From: Chryseobacterium defluvii
GTDB lineage: Bacteria > Bacteroidota > Bacteroidia > Flavobacteriales > Weeksellaceae
Direction of reading: 5' to 3'
DNA length: 64,000 nucleotides
NCBI RefSeq assembly: GCF_014204415.1
Contig: NZ_JACHLE010000005.1
Span: 125,145-189,144 of the forward strand
Below, in pieces: positions 14,804 to 23,452 of this stretch (position 1 is its first letter; each line of letters begins with the position of its first letter). The notes under the pieces were generated by a model. The model saw only the letters and a list, made by a program, of their open reading frames with translations. It searched no databases and had not been told where the DNA came from. Both the position numbers and the translations under genes were made by a program.

Positions 14804-16468
14804 ATGTACAAAAGAGCCTTCTTCAGTTTATTTGTGATTTTATTTGGTCTTACCTATGCACAGATCTACGAAATTCAGTATATCAGCTCTTCCAACGGGA
14901 AAGTACAGACAGAACAGCCACCTACTCTTATATGGGCCGCCGAAAAAGAAAATTTTATCTTAAATAATAAGATCAGGGAACAGAAAAGCGATTATCCTTT
15001 TGAAATAACGAAAGTAGAAAAACCCTCCAATACTATTGTTTCTTATGCTTTTTTAAAACCCGGAGAAATCATTTCCACATCTGATACCGAATCCATAGGA
15101 AAGCAAAGCTTTGAATTCACGAACAAAACTAAAAAAATATTGGGTTATATCTGTAAAAAGGCAGTCACAAAAATCAACTCTAATACGATAGAAGTATGGT
15201 ATACCAACGATCTGAAAATACAGGGCGGGCCTTCAGCCTTAGGCCAGAATTTAGGATTGGTGCTGGAAATAGAACGAAATAAAAATTCCACCATAACTGC
15301 CAGCTCAATTAAAAAGGTTAAAAAAAATGATATCGAAAGTATCCTGAAAGGTTCCGTCAGCACAACAGATCCGTTAAGCTACCGGGATCTGCTATGGAAA
15401 AGCAGATTTACCACTTTAAAAGTATTTGAAGATGAAACCATTAATTTTTCTGATGAGTCAAAACCTGATGAGAATATAAAAAGATTTGCTAAAGGAACGA
15501 TCCTGCTAAAAAAAATTAAGTTTCCTAAGATCTCAGATGGTGACAATATCTTTGTTGAATTAAAACAGCAATCCAATGGGGACGCTTATGACAGGACAGG
15601 CACCGTTTTCTTTATTCCACAGGATAAAACCCAGTCTTTTTTTGACGGTCTAGAAAAAGGCGCCCAAATCCTTCCCGCTTATGAAAATGGTAACGGAAAG
15701 CAGTATTTTGGAGTGGCCTCTACGGAAAATTATAATCCTGCCATAGAAATGATGCGTTTTTTTACCGCTTTTGGGATTCAGAAATTCAATCATATCCAAT
15801 TAAAAGGAAAAAAATGGCAGGAACAAAGCCCTTACCGGCAGGATATTACAGAACTGAAACCCCAACTATCCGAAAAAGAATTATGGGTAGGCACATTTAT
15901 AGGCAACTATGACAAAGGAGGCCACAAAGTGAGCGTAGACATTACCATTCATAAGAGTGGCAGGAAGATCAATATCAATAATAAAGCCATCCCTCTGTTC
16001 AATACGGTGAATATCATGGAAATGGCGGGACAGGATTATGCCACCATGTTCAGTAATGATAAAGGACTTCTTGTGGAGTTTACCCTTGAAAAAGATTTAA
16101 AAAACACCCAGCTCAGGTATACCACAACAGGACATGGCGGCTGGGAAAACGGAGATGAGTTTGTTCCTAAGCCCAATTCTATTTTCTTAGACGGGAAAAT
16201 GGTATTTTCTTTCATCCCCTGGAGAACAGATTGCGGCTCATACCGTTTATACAATCCCGCTTCCGGAAATTTCCAGGACGGGCTTTCCTCTTCAGATCTG
16301 AGCAGGTCTAACTGGTGTCCGGGAACGGTTACCAATCCCAATTTCATTACCCTTGGTGATTTAAAGGCAGGAAAACATACGATACAGATTAAAATTCCTC
16401 AAGGTGCTCCTGAAGGAACAAGTTTCAGTGCATGGAACGTATCTGGTATATTATTGGGTTCCGAATAA
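14804..16468 (+). CDS. Exported protein: GLPGLI-like N-terminus joined to a PNGase F-like module
   Basis: 554 residues with a signal peptide (MYKRAFFSLFVILFGLTYA). Residues about 20-185 follow the GLPGLI pattern of flavobacterial exported proteins (LGYICKKAV, EVWYTNDLKIQGGPSALG, GLVLEIERN). From about residue 240 it reads like peptide-N-glycosidase F of Elizabethkingia, the two eight-stranded jelly-roll domains: GDAYDRTGTVFF corresponds to EWDRYANVYV with D263 at the place of catalytic D60; YTTTGHGGWENGDEF places E452 at the position of catalytic E206; RSNWCPG and HTIQIKIPQG match the GWCPG and late strand regions. The third catalytic residue, E118, aligns with TFIG, so it seems absent. It may be a weak or non-catalytic glycan-binding relative. 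Alignment is by eye. Confidence 0.75.
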   Translation: MYKRAFFSLFVILFGLTYAQIYEIQYISSSNGKVQTEQPPTLIWAAEKENFILNNKIREQKSDYPFEITKVEKPSNTIVSYAFLKPGEIISTSDTESIGKQSFEFTNKTKKILGYICKKAVTKINSNTIEVWYTNDLKIQGGPSALGQNLGLVLEIERNKNSTITASSIKKVKKNDIESILKGSVSTTDPLSYRDLLWKSRFTTLKVFEDETINFSDESKPDENIKRFAKGTILLKKIKFPKISDGDNIFVELKQQSNGDAYDRTGTVFFIPQDKTQSFFDGLEKGAQILPAYENGNGKQYFGVASTENYNPAIEMMRFFTAFGIQKFNHIQLKGKKWQEQSPYRQDITELKPQLSEKELWVGTFIGNYDKGGHKVSVDITIHKSGRKININNKAIPLFNTVNIMEMAGQDYATMFSNDKGLLVEFTLEKDLKNTQLRYTTTGHGGWENGDEFVPKPNSIFLDGKMVFSFIPWRTDCGSYRLYNPASGNFQDGLSSSDLSRSNWCPGTVTNPNFITLGDLKAGKHTIQIKIPQGAPEGTSFSAWNVSGILLGSE

Positions 16469-16469
16469 A

Positions 16470-16509
16470 AAAAAACCTTCTTGCAAACTGAATTGCAAGA
16501 AGGTAAAAA
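16470..16509 (-). other. Strong hairpin with terminator polarity on the minus strand
   Basis: ACCTTCTTGCAA (16475-16486) and TTGCAAGAAGGT (16493-16504) form a 12-bp perfect stem. A-runs precede it and A-rich sequence follows it on the plus strand, so the T-run expected after a terminator lies on the minus strand, where no gene is visible. It may still end the preceding plus-strand gene without a good U-tract, or belong to an antisense transcript. Confidence 0.6.
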
Positions 16510-16514
16510 CACAA

Positions 16515-16556
16515 ATGATGAAAAAAAATTATTTCGAGCCACAAAGTAAGGACTAA
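16515..16556 (+). CDS. Possible 13-codon leader peptide upstream of asnB
   Basis: A tiny frame ATG ATG ... TAA gives MMKKNYFEPQSKD, 14 codons with the stop, 236 bases before asnB. It has one Asn codon, too few for a classical attenuator, and lies right behind the hairpin at 16470-16509. It may be chance; the rest of the spacer to 16737 is AT-rich with no feature I can support. Confidence 0.12.
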   Translation: MMKKNYFEPQSKD

Positions 16557-16737
16557 AATTTCTATAATAAATTATCATAGATTAATAAATATGTCATTTT
16601 TATTTCGTATGAAGAGTCTCAACAGGCTTCAATAGTGAAAAAAATCAATTAAAATCATAAATAACTCTAAAAATAGCTAACATTTTTCTTCACATTAATT
16701 CATATAATTAAAAATTTAAATCATTATTTATTTTTTC

Positions 16738-16768
16738 TTGTCATTTTTGAATTACAATCCTATTTTTG
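16738..16768 (+). promoter_or_regulatory. Bacteroidota promoter for asnB (TTG-N20-TATTTTTG)
   Basis: TTG at 16738-16740 and TATTTTTG at 16761-16768 are separated by 20 bases, within the usual 17-23 range for the -33 and -7 boxes. The asnB ATG follows 24 bases later. This is one of the two best complete promoters in the window. Confidence 0.65.
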
Positions 16769-16792
16769 CTCTTAATTAAAATCAATAAATAG

Positions 16793-18463
16793 ATGTGTGG
16801 AATTGTATGCTTGTTTGATGCAAAGCAAAAAACCGAACTATTAAGACCTCAGGTTTTAGAAATGTCTAAAAAGATCCGTCACAGAGGACCGGACTGGAGC
16901 GGAGTATTTCAGAACGAGAAAGTATTATTTTCTCATGAAAGGCTTGCCATCGTAGATCCAACCTCAGGAAAACAACCTTTGTTTACCAAAGACGGAAAAG
17001 TAGTATTGGCGGTAAATGGTGAGATCTATAACCATAGAGAACTGAAAGAAGAATTCCCTGATTATGAATTTCAGACCCAGTCTGACTGTGAAGTTATTTT
17101 AGCACTTTACAAAAAATACGGGAAAAATTTCATCGAAAAGCTGAACGGGATCTTTGCTTTTGCATTATACGATATTGAAAATGACGTTTACCTTATTGCA
17201 CGCGATCATATGGGAATATGCCCACTCTATCAGGGTTGGGACAAAAATGGCAACTACTATGTTGCTTCCGAGCTGAAAGCACTGGAAGGCATCTGTAAAA
17301 CCATTGAAACATTTTTGCCGGGTCATTTCGTTTTCAGTTCGGAAGGCAATGAGCTTCAGCAATGGTATCAGAGAGACTGGGAAAGCTATGACAACGTAAA
17401 AGATAACAAAACTGATATCGCCCTGATAAGAAAGGGGCTGGAAGATGCCGTTCACAGGCAGCTTATGAGTGACGTTCCTTACGGGGTGCTTCTCTCAGGA
17501 GGTCTGGACTCTTCCATCATCTCTGCAGTCACCGCGAAATTTGCAAGACAAAGAGTAGAAAGCGGAGATACACAAGAAGCATGGTATCCGAGATTGCATA
17601 GTTTCGCCGTAGGCCTTGTCGGATCTCCGGATCTGGCCGCAGCTAAAAAAGCAGCAGAGCATATAGGTTCCGTGCACCATGAGATCAACTTTACCGTTCA
17701 GGAAGGTTTGGATGCCATCCGCGATGTTATTTATCATCTGGAAACCTATGACGTAACAACAGTACGAGCATCTACTCCTATGTACCTTTTAGCAAGGGTT
17801 ATCAAATCGATGGGGATCAAAATGGTACTTTCCGGAGAAGGTTCCGATGAACTGTTCGGAGGATATCTGTATTTCCACAAAGCCCCCAATGCAAAAGAAT
17901 TTCATGATGAAACAGTAAGAAAACTGGGAAAACTTCACCTTTATGACTGTCTGAGAGCCAACAAGGCACTAATGAGCTGGGGAATCGAAGGGCGTGTTCC
18001 CTTCCTTGACAAAGAATTCATGGATATTGCCATGACCATCAACCCAAAAGACAAAATGATCAATACAGCAGAAGGAAAAATAGAAAAATGGGTATTGAGA
18101 AAAGCCTTCGAAGATACCCTTCCGGAATCTATCGCCTGGAGACAAAAAGAACAGTTTTCTGACGGTGTGGGCTATTCCTGGATCGATACTTTGAAAGAAG
18201 TAGCTGAAAAAGAAGTCACCGATGAGATGATGGCCAATGCCAAATTCAGATTTCCTTTGAACACCCCGCAAAACAAAGAGGAGTACCGTTACAGGACTAT
18301 TTTTGAAGAGCATTTCCCAAGCGAAACAGCTGCCGCTACAGTACCATCCGTACCATCTGTAGCCTGCTCCACCCCTATTGCCCTGGAATGGGATGAGGCT
18401 TTCAAAAAAATGAATGACCCAAGCGGAAGAGCGGTAAAGGTGCATGAAACTTCATATGAGTAA
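16793..18463 (+). CDS. asnB: Glutamine-hydrolysing asparagine synthetase B
   Basis: 556 residues. It makes asparagine from aspartate, ATP and glutamine nitrogen. The class II amidotransferase nucleophile is C2 after Met removal (MCGIV), with RHRGPDWSG and VNGEIYNHREL of the glutaminase pocket. The synthetase domain has the PP-loop SGGLDSS (residues 235-241), the adenylate-binding stretch VLSGEGSDELFGGY and the C-terminal RVPFLDKEFMD. Standard length and domain order. The start is fixed by MCGIV because Cys must be second. A promoter lies 24 bases upstream and a terminator follows. The asparaginase gene in the same window (40.0 kb) would oppose it metabolically. Confidence 0.97.
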   Translation: MCGIVCLFDAKQKTELLRPQVLEMSKKIRHRGPDWSGVFQNEKVLFSHERLAIVDPTSGKQPLFTKDGKVVLAVNGEIYNHRELKEEFPDYEFQTQSDCEVILALYKKYGKNFIEKLNGIFAFALYDIENDVYLIARDHMGICPLYQGWDKNGNYYVASELKALEGICKTIETFLPGHFVFSSEGNELQQWYQRDWESYDNVKDNKTDIALIRKGLEDAVHRQLMSDVPYGVLLSGGLDSSIISAVTAKFARQRVESGDTQEAWYPRLHSFAVGLVGSPDLAAAKKAAEHIGSVHHEINFTVQEGLDAIRDVIYHLETYDVTTVRASTPMYLLARVIKSMGIKMVLSGEGSDELFGGYLYFHKAPNAKEFHDETVRKLGKLHLYDCLRANKALMSWGIEGRVPFLDKEFMDIAMTINPKDKMINTAEGKIEKWVLRKAFEDTLPESIAWRQKEQFSDGVGYSWIDTLKEVAEKEVTDEMMANAKFRFPLNTPQNKEEYRYRTIFEEHFPSETAAATVPSVPSVACSTPIALEWDEAFKKMNDPSGRAVKVHETSYE

Positions 18464-18557
18464 AGGAATAAGGGTTTAGGTAATGTATGATCTCAATCAA
18501 GCATTTTCAAGGCTAATTTCTCACTCCTGAATCCTAACATCTAAAAATAAATTTATC

Positions 18558-18583
18558 AATCCTGTAGCCATACAGGATTTTCT
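18558..18583 (+). terminator. Terminator after asnB
   Basis: AATCCTGTA (18558-18566) pairs perfectly with TACAGGATT (18571-18579) around the loop GCCA, followed by T-rich sequence. Confidence 0.75.
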
Positions 18584-18650
18584 TTTGAATTACCAACAAC
18601 AATATTGATATAATTTAACTGACAATCAAAAATATTATCTAATAAATAAT

Positions 18651-18658
18651 TATATTTG
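18651..18658 (+). promoter_or_regulatory. Bacteroidota -7 element (TATATTTG)
   Basis: TATATTTG matches TAnnTTTG, 27 bases before the ATG at 18686. Confidence 0.5.
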
Positions 18659-18685
18659 GAAAACGAAAAAAATCAATTATAAAAA

Positions 18686-19498
18686 ATGAGAAGAAACATT
18701 ACTATTTTATTTGCTCTGTTATCCATCAGTTTTGCTTTTGGACAAGGGAAATACGCTAAATATCTCAACTCAAAAAAACTGGCCCTGGTCTATAAAAGTG
18801 TAAAGGACGCGGATAAGGACGATTATTATCAGCAGTATTACTGGCTGGTAAAAGCCGAGCAATTAAAAACATATCCCCACCTTAAGGATGTGAAACCTGT
18901 TGTGTTATATGAATTTGTAAAAAAAGTGAATCCTCAGAATCCTACAAAAAAGCTGGACGACAGAGGAAAAGAACTTAGAAAAACAGCAGAATTATCTTTA
19001 AACCAGTATTTTAAAAATAAAAAATTTGAGAACAATTCTGTACTGATGTACAATCTGGAAACTTATGTAGACCCCTCTAAAGGTGAATATTACACAAAGA
19101 TTGATCCGGAAAAGATCAAAGAACTGGTACCGAAAGAGTTATTTGCCTTCAATTCATACAACAGGAATTCTGCCGAAGAAAAAACCTATTATCTATGGAT
19201 CAATAAAGAGAAAGATGACTTCCATATCGTAGACATCATCCCAAATGAAGAAGACAACAAAGCTTTTTATGCCAGATTGAAGCAATATCTTCCGAGCTAC
19301 AAGTTCTCCAAATATGTTCCTTCCGTGAAAAAAGGTAACAAAACAGACAAAACGGATGTAGAATATTATTACATCATGCCGTTTGAGCAGAATACCGATA
19401 ATATCGAATATAAAACCAAGGATTTCAAAACTTTCGTTTTAAGCCAGTACAGAAAAGCCGGTGACGAATGGAAAGGAGTTGAAAAACCAAGAAAATAA
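18686..19498 (+). CDS. Exported hypothetical protein
   Basis: 270 residues with a signal peptide (MRRNITILFALLSISFAFG, cleavage before QGKY). The mature protein is highly charged and rich in Lys, Tyr and Asp; for example DADKDDYYQQYYWLVKAEQL, LYEFVKKVNPQNP and DFHIVDIIPNEEDNKAFYARL. No domain or cysteine pattern is visible. It has its own promoter element and a strong terminator, so it is expressed as a single gene. I do not recognise the family. Confidence 0.7.
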   Translation: MRRNITILFALLSISFAFGQGKYAKYLNSKKLALVYKSVKDADKDDYYQQYYWLVKAEQLKTYPHLKDVKPVVLYEFVKKVNPQNPTKKLDDRGKELRKTAELSLNQYFKNKKFENNSVLMYNLETYVDPSKGEYYTKIDPEKIKELVPKELFAFNSYNRNSAEEKTYYLWINKEKDDFHIVDIIPNEEDNKAFYARLKQYLPSYKFSKYVPSVKKGNKTDKTDVEYYYIMPFEQNTDNIEYKTKDFKTFVLSQYRKAGDEWKGVEKPRK

Positions 19499-19502
19499 AT
19501 CT

Positions 19503-19537
19503 AAAAGTCCTGTGAAATTTCACGGGACTTTTTTAAT
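19503..19537 (+). terminator. Strong terminator
   Basis: AAAAGTCCTGTGAAA (19503-19517) pairs with TTTCACGGGACTTTT (19518-19532), with one G-U, and six T follow. It sits at the end of the exported hypothetical gene. Confidence 0.85.
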
Positions 19538-19544
19538 TTTATAA

Positions 19545-19589
19545 CCTGTTGTGCATTTTGAGGCTTTGTTTTTCGAAATGCACAACAGG
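19545..19589. repeat. 14-bp perfect inverted repeat before the MFS gene
   Basis: CCTGTTGTGCATTT (19545-19558) and AAATGCACAACAGG (19576-19589) are perfect inverted copies around a 17-base loop, 30 bases before the MFS start. There is no T-run after it, so it is not a plain terminator. It could be a protein-binding dyad or an RNA structure in the leader. Confidence 0.65.
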
Positions 19590-19619
19590 ATTTCATCATA
19601 TTTTAAATTCCTATAAAGG

Positions 19620-21020
19620 ATGCCTGAAATAAATCCGTCACCAGCTTCCGTAAAAAAGATCTTACCGCTGATCCTTGCCACCGCAATTTTCATGCAGATG
19701 CTGGATTCCACTATTCTGAATACTTCTCTGCCCTCCATTGCCAAAGACCTTCGCGAATCTCCGCTCAATATGCAGAACGCTATCATCAGCTATGTTCTTA
19801 CACTGGCCGTTTTCATGCCCGCCAGCGGATTTTTGGCTGACCGATTCGGAACGAAAAAGGTTTTCATTTTCTCATTAGTTCTTTTCAGTATCGGTTCTTT
19901 GCTCTGTGCCATATCGCAAAATCTCACCCATCTGGTTATTTCCCGCGTTATACAGGGAGTAGGCGGAAGTTTAATGACCCCGGTAGGCAAACTGGCTTTA
20001 ATTAAAACTTTTGATAAAAATGAACTGCTAAAAGCAATGAATTTCGCTATAATCCCGGCACTCATCGGGCCTGTATTAGGACCTTTGGTAGGCGGATATA
20101 TGGTAGATTACCTCTCTTGGCACTGGATCTTCCTGATCAATATCCCGATCGGGATCTTAGGAATCATTTTAGGAGTGAAATTTATGCCGGATTATAAAAC
20201 CGGAGATGTGGATTTTGACCTGAAAGGCTTTTTTATTTTCGCTGCGGCCTCCCTCCTGCTCTCCGTTTCGCTGGAACTTTTCGGAAATATCCAGAATACC
20301 ACACCGGTACTTTTAGTATTTATTTTCGGATTTCTATTTCTGTATTACTATTACAAACATGCCAAAAGAGAAGAGAATCCTATTTTTCCGTTAAATTTAT
20401 TTCAGGTGAGGACTTTCCGTGTAGGTATTCTGGGAAACCTGGCAACAAGATTGGGGATCAGTTCAGTTCCGCTACTTCTTCCGCTGATGATCCAGATCGC
20501 TTATAAACAATCGGCAGTTACTTCTGGCTGGATCATTGCTCCCATGGCCCTTACGGCCATATTCGGAAAATCATCGGTAATTAAAATCTTAAACAGATAC
20601 GGCTACAGGAAAACATTAATGATAAACACCTTTATCATCGGAACATTGATCTGCCTGCTTTCCATACCTGATATCCATACTTCTTTATACTGGTTTGTTC
20701 CTATTATTGCCGTTCTGGGATTTTTCAACTCTATCCAGTTCACTTCCATGAATACGATTTCCATTGCCGATCTGCGGAATTTCCAGACCAGCAGCGGAAA
20801 TTCCCTGGTTTCGGTCAATCAGCAGCTTGCCATTGGTTTTGGAATTGCATTCGGGCTTATTGTTTTGAAGCTATTTGAAAGCACAGACCTTATCAACGGA
20901 GAGATCCATAATGCATTTCGCTATACCTTCCTTACGGTGGGCATACTGACCATTCTTTCAGGATTCGTTTTCAGAAGACTTCATATTTCTGATGGAAAAA
21001 ACATGAAATCCGAAGAGTAA
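19620..21020 (+). CDS. Multidrug MFS transporter, DHA2/EmrB type
   Basis: 466 residues, strongly hydrophobic, about 14 predicted membrane segments. It opens with the family motif around MQMLDSTILNTSLPSIAKDL, where the conserved D lies in TM1 (LDxTIVNVALP), continues with the motif A loop GFLADRFGTKKVFIFS and motif C-like GVGGSLMTPVGK and PALIGPVLGPLVGGYMVDY. Proton-driven export of hydrophobic drugs or metabolites is expected; the substrate is unknown. It lies immediately upstream of the pirin-containing operon, with a 101-base gap. A palindrome precedes it. Confidence 0.92.
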   Translation: MPEINPSPASVKKILPLILATAIFMQMLDSTILNTSLPSIAKDLRESPLNMQNAIISYVLTLAVFMPASGFLADRFGTKKVFIFSLVLFSIGSLLCAISQNLTHLVISRVIQGVGGSLMTPVGKLALIKTFDKNELLKAMNFAIIPALIGPVLGPLVGGYMVDYLSWHWIFLINIPIGILGIILGVKFMPDYKTGDVDFDLKGFFIFAAASLLLSVSLELFGNIQNTTPVLLVFIFGFLFLYYYYKHAKREENPIFPLNLFQVRTFRVGILGNLATRLGISSVPLLLPLMIQIAYKQSAVTSGWIIAPMALTAIFGKSSVIKILNRYGYRKTLMINTFIIGTLICLLSIPDIHTSLYWFVPIIAVLGFFNSIQFTSMNTISIADLRNFQTSSGNSLVSVNQQLAIGFGIAFGLIVLKLFESTDLINGEIHNAFRYTFLTVGILTILSGFVFRRLHISDGKNMKSEE

Positions 21021-21049
21021 AAAGGCAATTCCCCTTTACAATTTTACCC
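21016..21049. repeat. AT-rich intergenic repeat copy
   Basis: AAAAAGGCAATT followed by CTTTACAATTTTACCC overlaps and follows the MFS stop codon. The words AAAAAGGCAA and TTACAATTTTACC match those at 12562-12625 and 38426-38470. It is shorter than the others. Confidence 0.4.
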
Positions 21050-21094
21050 GTTATGAACTTATCACAGATCAACGATATTGATCTTTCGCTATGG

Positions 21095-21102
21095 TAAATT
21101 TG
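21095..21102 (+). promoter_or_regulatory. Bacteroidota -7 element (TAAATTTG) for the pirin operon
   Basis: TAAATTTG matches TAnnTTTG, 19 bases before the ATG of the first pirin gene. A TTG at 21078-21080 is 14 bases upstream, slightly close for the -33 box. Confidence 0.5.
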
Positions 21103-21121
21103 CTATAATAAACCAAGTATT

Positions 21122-21997
21122 ATGGCAACTAAAAAAGTAGAAATCATAGTATCCCCAAAGCCCGCACATTTTGTAGGTGACGGTTTTAGGGTTCATAATT
21201 TTATTCCAAGCGTGTACGGACTGGATATGAAAAGGATGGATCCGTTCATTATGCTTGATTACAATTCAAAATTTCATTTCAATGGTTCAGAGGTCCCAAG
21301 AGGCGTCGGGGTACATCCGCACAGAGGGTTTGAAACCGTAACGATCGCCTACAAAGGAAAAGTTGAGCATCATGACAGTGCGGGCGGCGGTGGAATAATA
21401 AGTGAAGGAGACGTACAGTGGATGACAGCTGCAAAAGGGGTTCTTCATAAGGAATATCATGAAAAAGAATGGTCCAAAAACGGAGGGATCTTTCAGATGG
21501 TCCAGCTTTGGGTAAACCTTCCCGCAAAGAATAAAATGAGTACGCCAAAATACCAGGCTATTAAAAATTCAGAAATGAAAAAAGTAGAGCTTGGAGAAAA
21601 CGGCCTCGTTGAGATCATTGCCGGGGAATATCTGGGAAAGAAAGGTCCCGCATCTACCTTCAGTCCGGTAAATATGATGAATGCAAAACTGAAAGCCGGG
21701 GGAAAAGCTGATTTTACCATCCCTGCTGATTTTAATACGGCAGCTCTCGTCATTGAAGGAAGCATCACAATAAATGGAGAAGAAAAAGCCCCTGCCGATC
21801 ACTTCATATTATTTAAAAATGAAGGCGACACTTTCACTATTGAAGCCGGTGAAGATTCAGTAGTGCTACTCCTCAGCGGGGAGCCTCTAAATGAACCTAT
21901 TTATCCGCATGGCCCTTTTGTAATGAATTCAAGGAAGGAGATCCTTCAGGCTTTTGAAGATTTCAATACCGGAAAATTTGGTTACTTGGAAGAATAG
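21122..21997 (+). CDS. Pirin-family protein (first copy)
   Basis: 291 residues, two cupin domains, cytosolic. The metal-binding residues of pirin are present: H65, H67 (VHPHRGFETVT), H109 and E111 (VLHKEYHE). Pirins bind Fe or Ni; some act as quercetin 2,3-dioxygenases, others modulate enzymes or stress transcription. It is the first gene of the run to 25468 and shares its order with a second pirin 525 bases later. The two pirins are clearly different in sequence, so this is not a recent tandem duplication. Function beyond metal binding is not shown. Confidence 0.93.
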   Translation: MATKKVEIIVSPKPAHFVGDGFRVHNFIPSVYGLDMKRMDPFIMLDYNSKFHFNGSEVPRGVGVHPHRGFETVTIAYKGKVEHHDSAGGGGIISEGDVQWMTAAKGVLHKEYHEKEWSKNGGIFQMVQLWVNLPAKNKMSTPKYQAIKNSEMKKVELGENGLVEIIAGEYLGKKGPASTFSPVNMMNAKLKAGGKADFTIPADFNTAALVIEGSITINGEEKAPADHFILFKNEGDTFTIEAGEDSVVLLLSGEPLNEPIYPHGPFVMNSRKEILQAFEDFNTGKFGYLEE

Positions 21998-22161
21998 ATC
22001 AGAAAATTAAAGACTATAGCAGCCCATTTGCATTCCACAGGAATTTCAACTGCCTGCTTTTAAAATCTTTATTCAGATTTATCCGAAATGGTAAAAATGA
22101 AGGATTAATCTTATCTTAGAATATTAAAATAATTCTATATTCAAATTAAAAATATACAATC

Positions 22162-22479
22162 ATGAAACCGGAATTTGAAAACATATCATTAATAAAAAAC
22201 GAAGAAAAGAAAAGATTTGAAATAGAAATTGACGGTCATTTTGCATTCATTGATTATCGTGAAACAGGACATCAGATTGCTTTGGTACATACAGAAGCCG
22301 AACCGGAGCTTGCCGGAACCGGGGCCGCATCGGCTGTTGTAGAAAAGACCTTACACTATATTGAAGGCCATCAAAAGAAATTATTGCCCTTCTGTCCGTA
22401 TGTTTTTGCTTATATTAAAAAGCATCCGGAATGGAAGCGTATCGTTGATGAAAAATTTGAAGGATACGATAAACTTTAA
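22162..22479 (+). CDS. YjdJ-type GNAT acetyltransferase-like protein
   Basis: 105 residues, the short GNAT-like family of E. coli YjdJ (Acetyltransf_CG). Key segments: RFEIEIDGHFAFIDYRE, VHTEAEPELAGTGAASAVVEKTL, which is the acetyl-CoA pyrophosphate loop variant (GTGAAS), and LLPFCPYVFAYIKKHPEW. It lies 164 bases after the first pirin and 42 bases before the second. A second, shorter member closes the operon (25184-25468). The acceptor substrate is not known. Confidence 0.88.
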   Translation: MKPEFENISLIKNEEKKRFEIEIDGHFAFIDYRETGHQIALVHTEAEPELAGTGAASAVVEKTLHYIEGHQKKLLPFCPYVFAYIKKHPEWKRIVDEKFEGYDKL

Positions 22480-22521
22480 TTTGAAATTTTAATTCATTAA
22501 AACCTTACAAAATTTTTACTC

Positions 22522-23421
22522 ATGTCAAACATTGGACTTATCATCGAAGAAAAAGCAGCAGATATAGGAAATTTTTTAGTGGGAAGGCTTTTGCCGTTCC
22601 GTGAAAAAAGGGCAGTCGGGCCTTTTGTTTTTATTGACCACATGGGGCCTTCCGAGCTTAAAGATTATCAGAATCTTGATGTTCCGCCTCATCCACATAT
22701 CGGGCTTTCAACGTTAACTTATCTGCTCGAAGGATCCATTTTCCACCGGGACAGCATCGGAAGCGCCATTGAAATAAAACCTGGCGCCGTTAACTGGATG
22801 ACCGCAGGAAAGGGAGTCGTTCATTCCGAAAGAACTCCCGAATATTTAAGAAGTACAGATAAAAAGCTCCACGGATTTCAGATCTGGGTAGGACTTCCAA
22901 AGCATCTGGAACAAACAGAACCCGGTTTTCACCATATTGAAGCAGATGATATTCCTGCCTGGGAGGAAAACGGAGTACAGTATAAATTAATTGCCGGGGA
23001 AGCCTTCGGAAGAAAATCTCCGGTTCCGGTACACAGCCGCTTATTTTTTATTGAGATCAAAACAAAAGAAGCAAAAAAAATAAGCATCGGAAAAGAACTG
23101 TATGGTGAGGCTGCCATGTATGTTCTGGACGGAACCGTACATACAGAAGGTAACAGTTATGGTTCCAAGCAATTGCTGATCGCGAAAGACACTCAGCTCT
23201 GTGAATTCGAAATGAGCGAGAACGGGACGGTTTATCTTTTCGGTGGAGAACCTTTCGACGAAGAACGATTCATATTCTGGAATTTCGTAAATTCAGACAA
23301 GGAATTAATTGAACAGGCAAAGGTAAACTGGCACGACCAGAATCACGATGCCTTCCCTTTGGTTCCGGGCGATGAACACGAATATGTCCCGCTTCCCAAA
23401 TCTATTCTGAACAGAAAATAA
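22522..23421 (+). CDS. Pirin-family protein (second copy)
   Basis: 299 residues, two cupin domains. The metal ligands H57, H59 (PPHPHIGL), H101 and E103 (VVHSERTP) are at exactly the positions known for human pirin. The second cupin holds IGKELYGEAAMYVLDGTV and FGGEPFDEERFIFWNFV. Same operon as the first pirin, and 31 bases before the FMN reductase gene. Perhaps the two pirins form distinct metal-dependent dioxygenases, but no substrate is evident. Confidence 0.93.
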   Translation: MSNIGLIIEEKAADIGNFLVGRLLPFREKRAVGPFVFIDHMGPSELKDYQNLDVPPHPHIGLSTLTYLLEGSIFHRDSIGSAIEIKPGAVNWMTAGKGVVHSERTPEYLRSTDKKLHGFQIWVGLPKHLEQTEPGFHHIEADDIPAWEENGVQYKLIAGEAFGRKSPVPVHSRLFFIEIKTKEAKKISIGKELYGEAAMYVLDGTVHTEGNSYGSKQLLIAKDTQLCEFEMSENGTVYLFGGEPFDEERFIFWNFVNSDKELIEQAKVNWHDQNHDAFPLVPGDEHEYVPLPKSILNRK

Positions 23422-23452
23422 TTTGAGAAACAGGATGACTAAATAACAACTT

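Noticed and set aside
17969..18445. 158-codon minus-strand frame within asnB
   Set aside because: It lies antisense to the conserved asparagine synthetase domain; a shadow.
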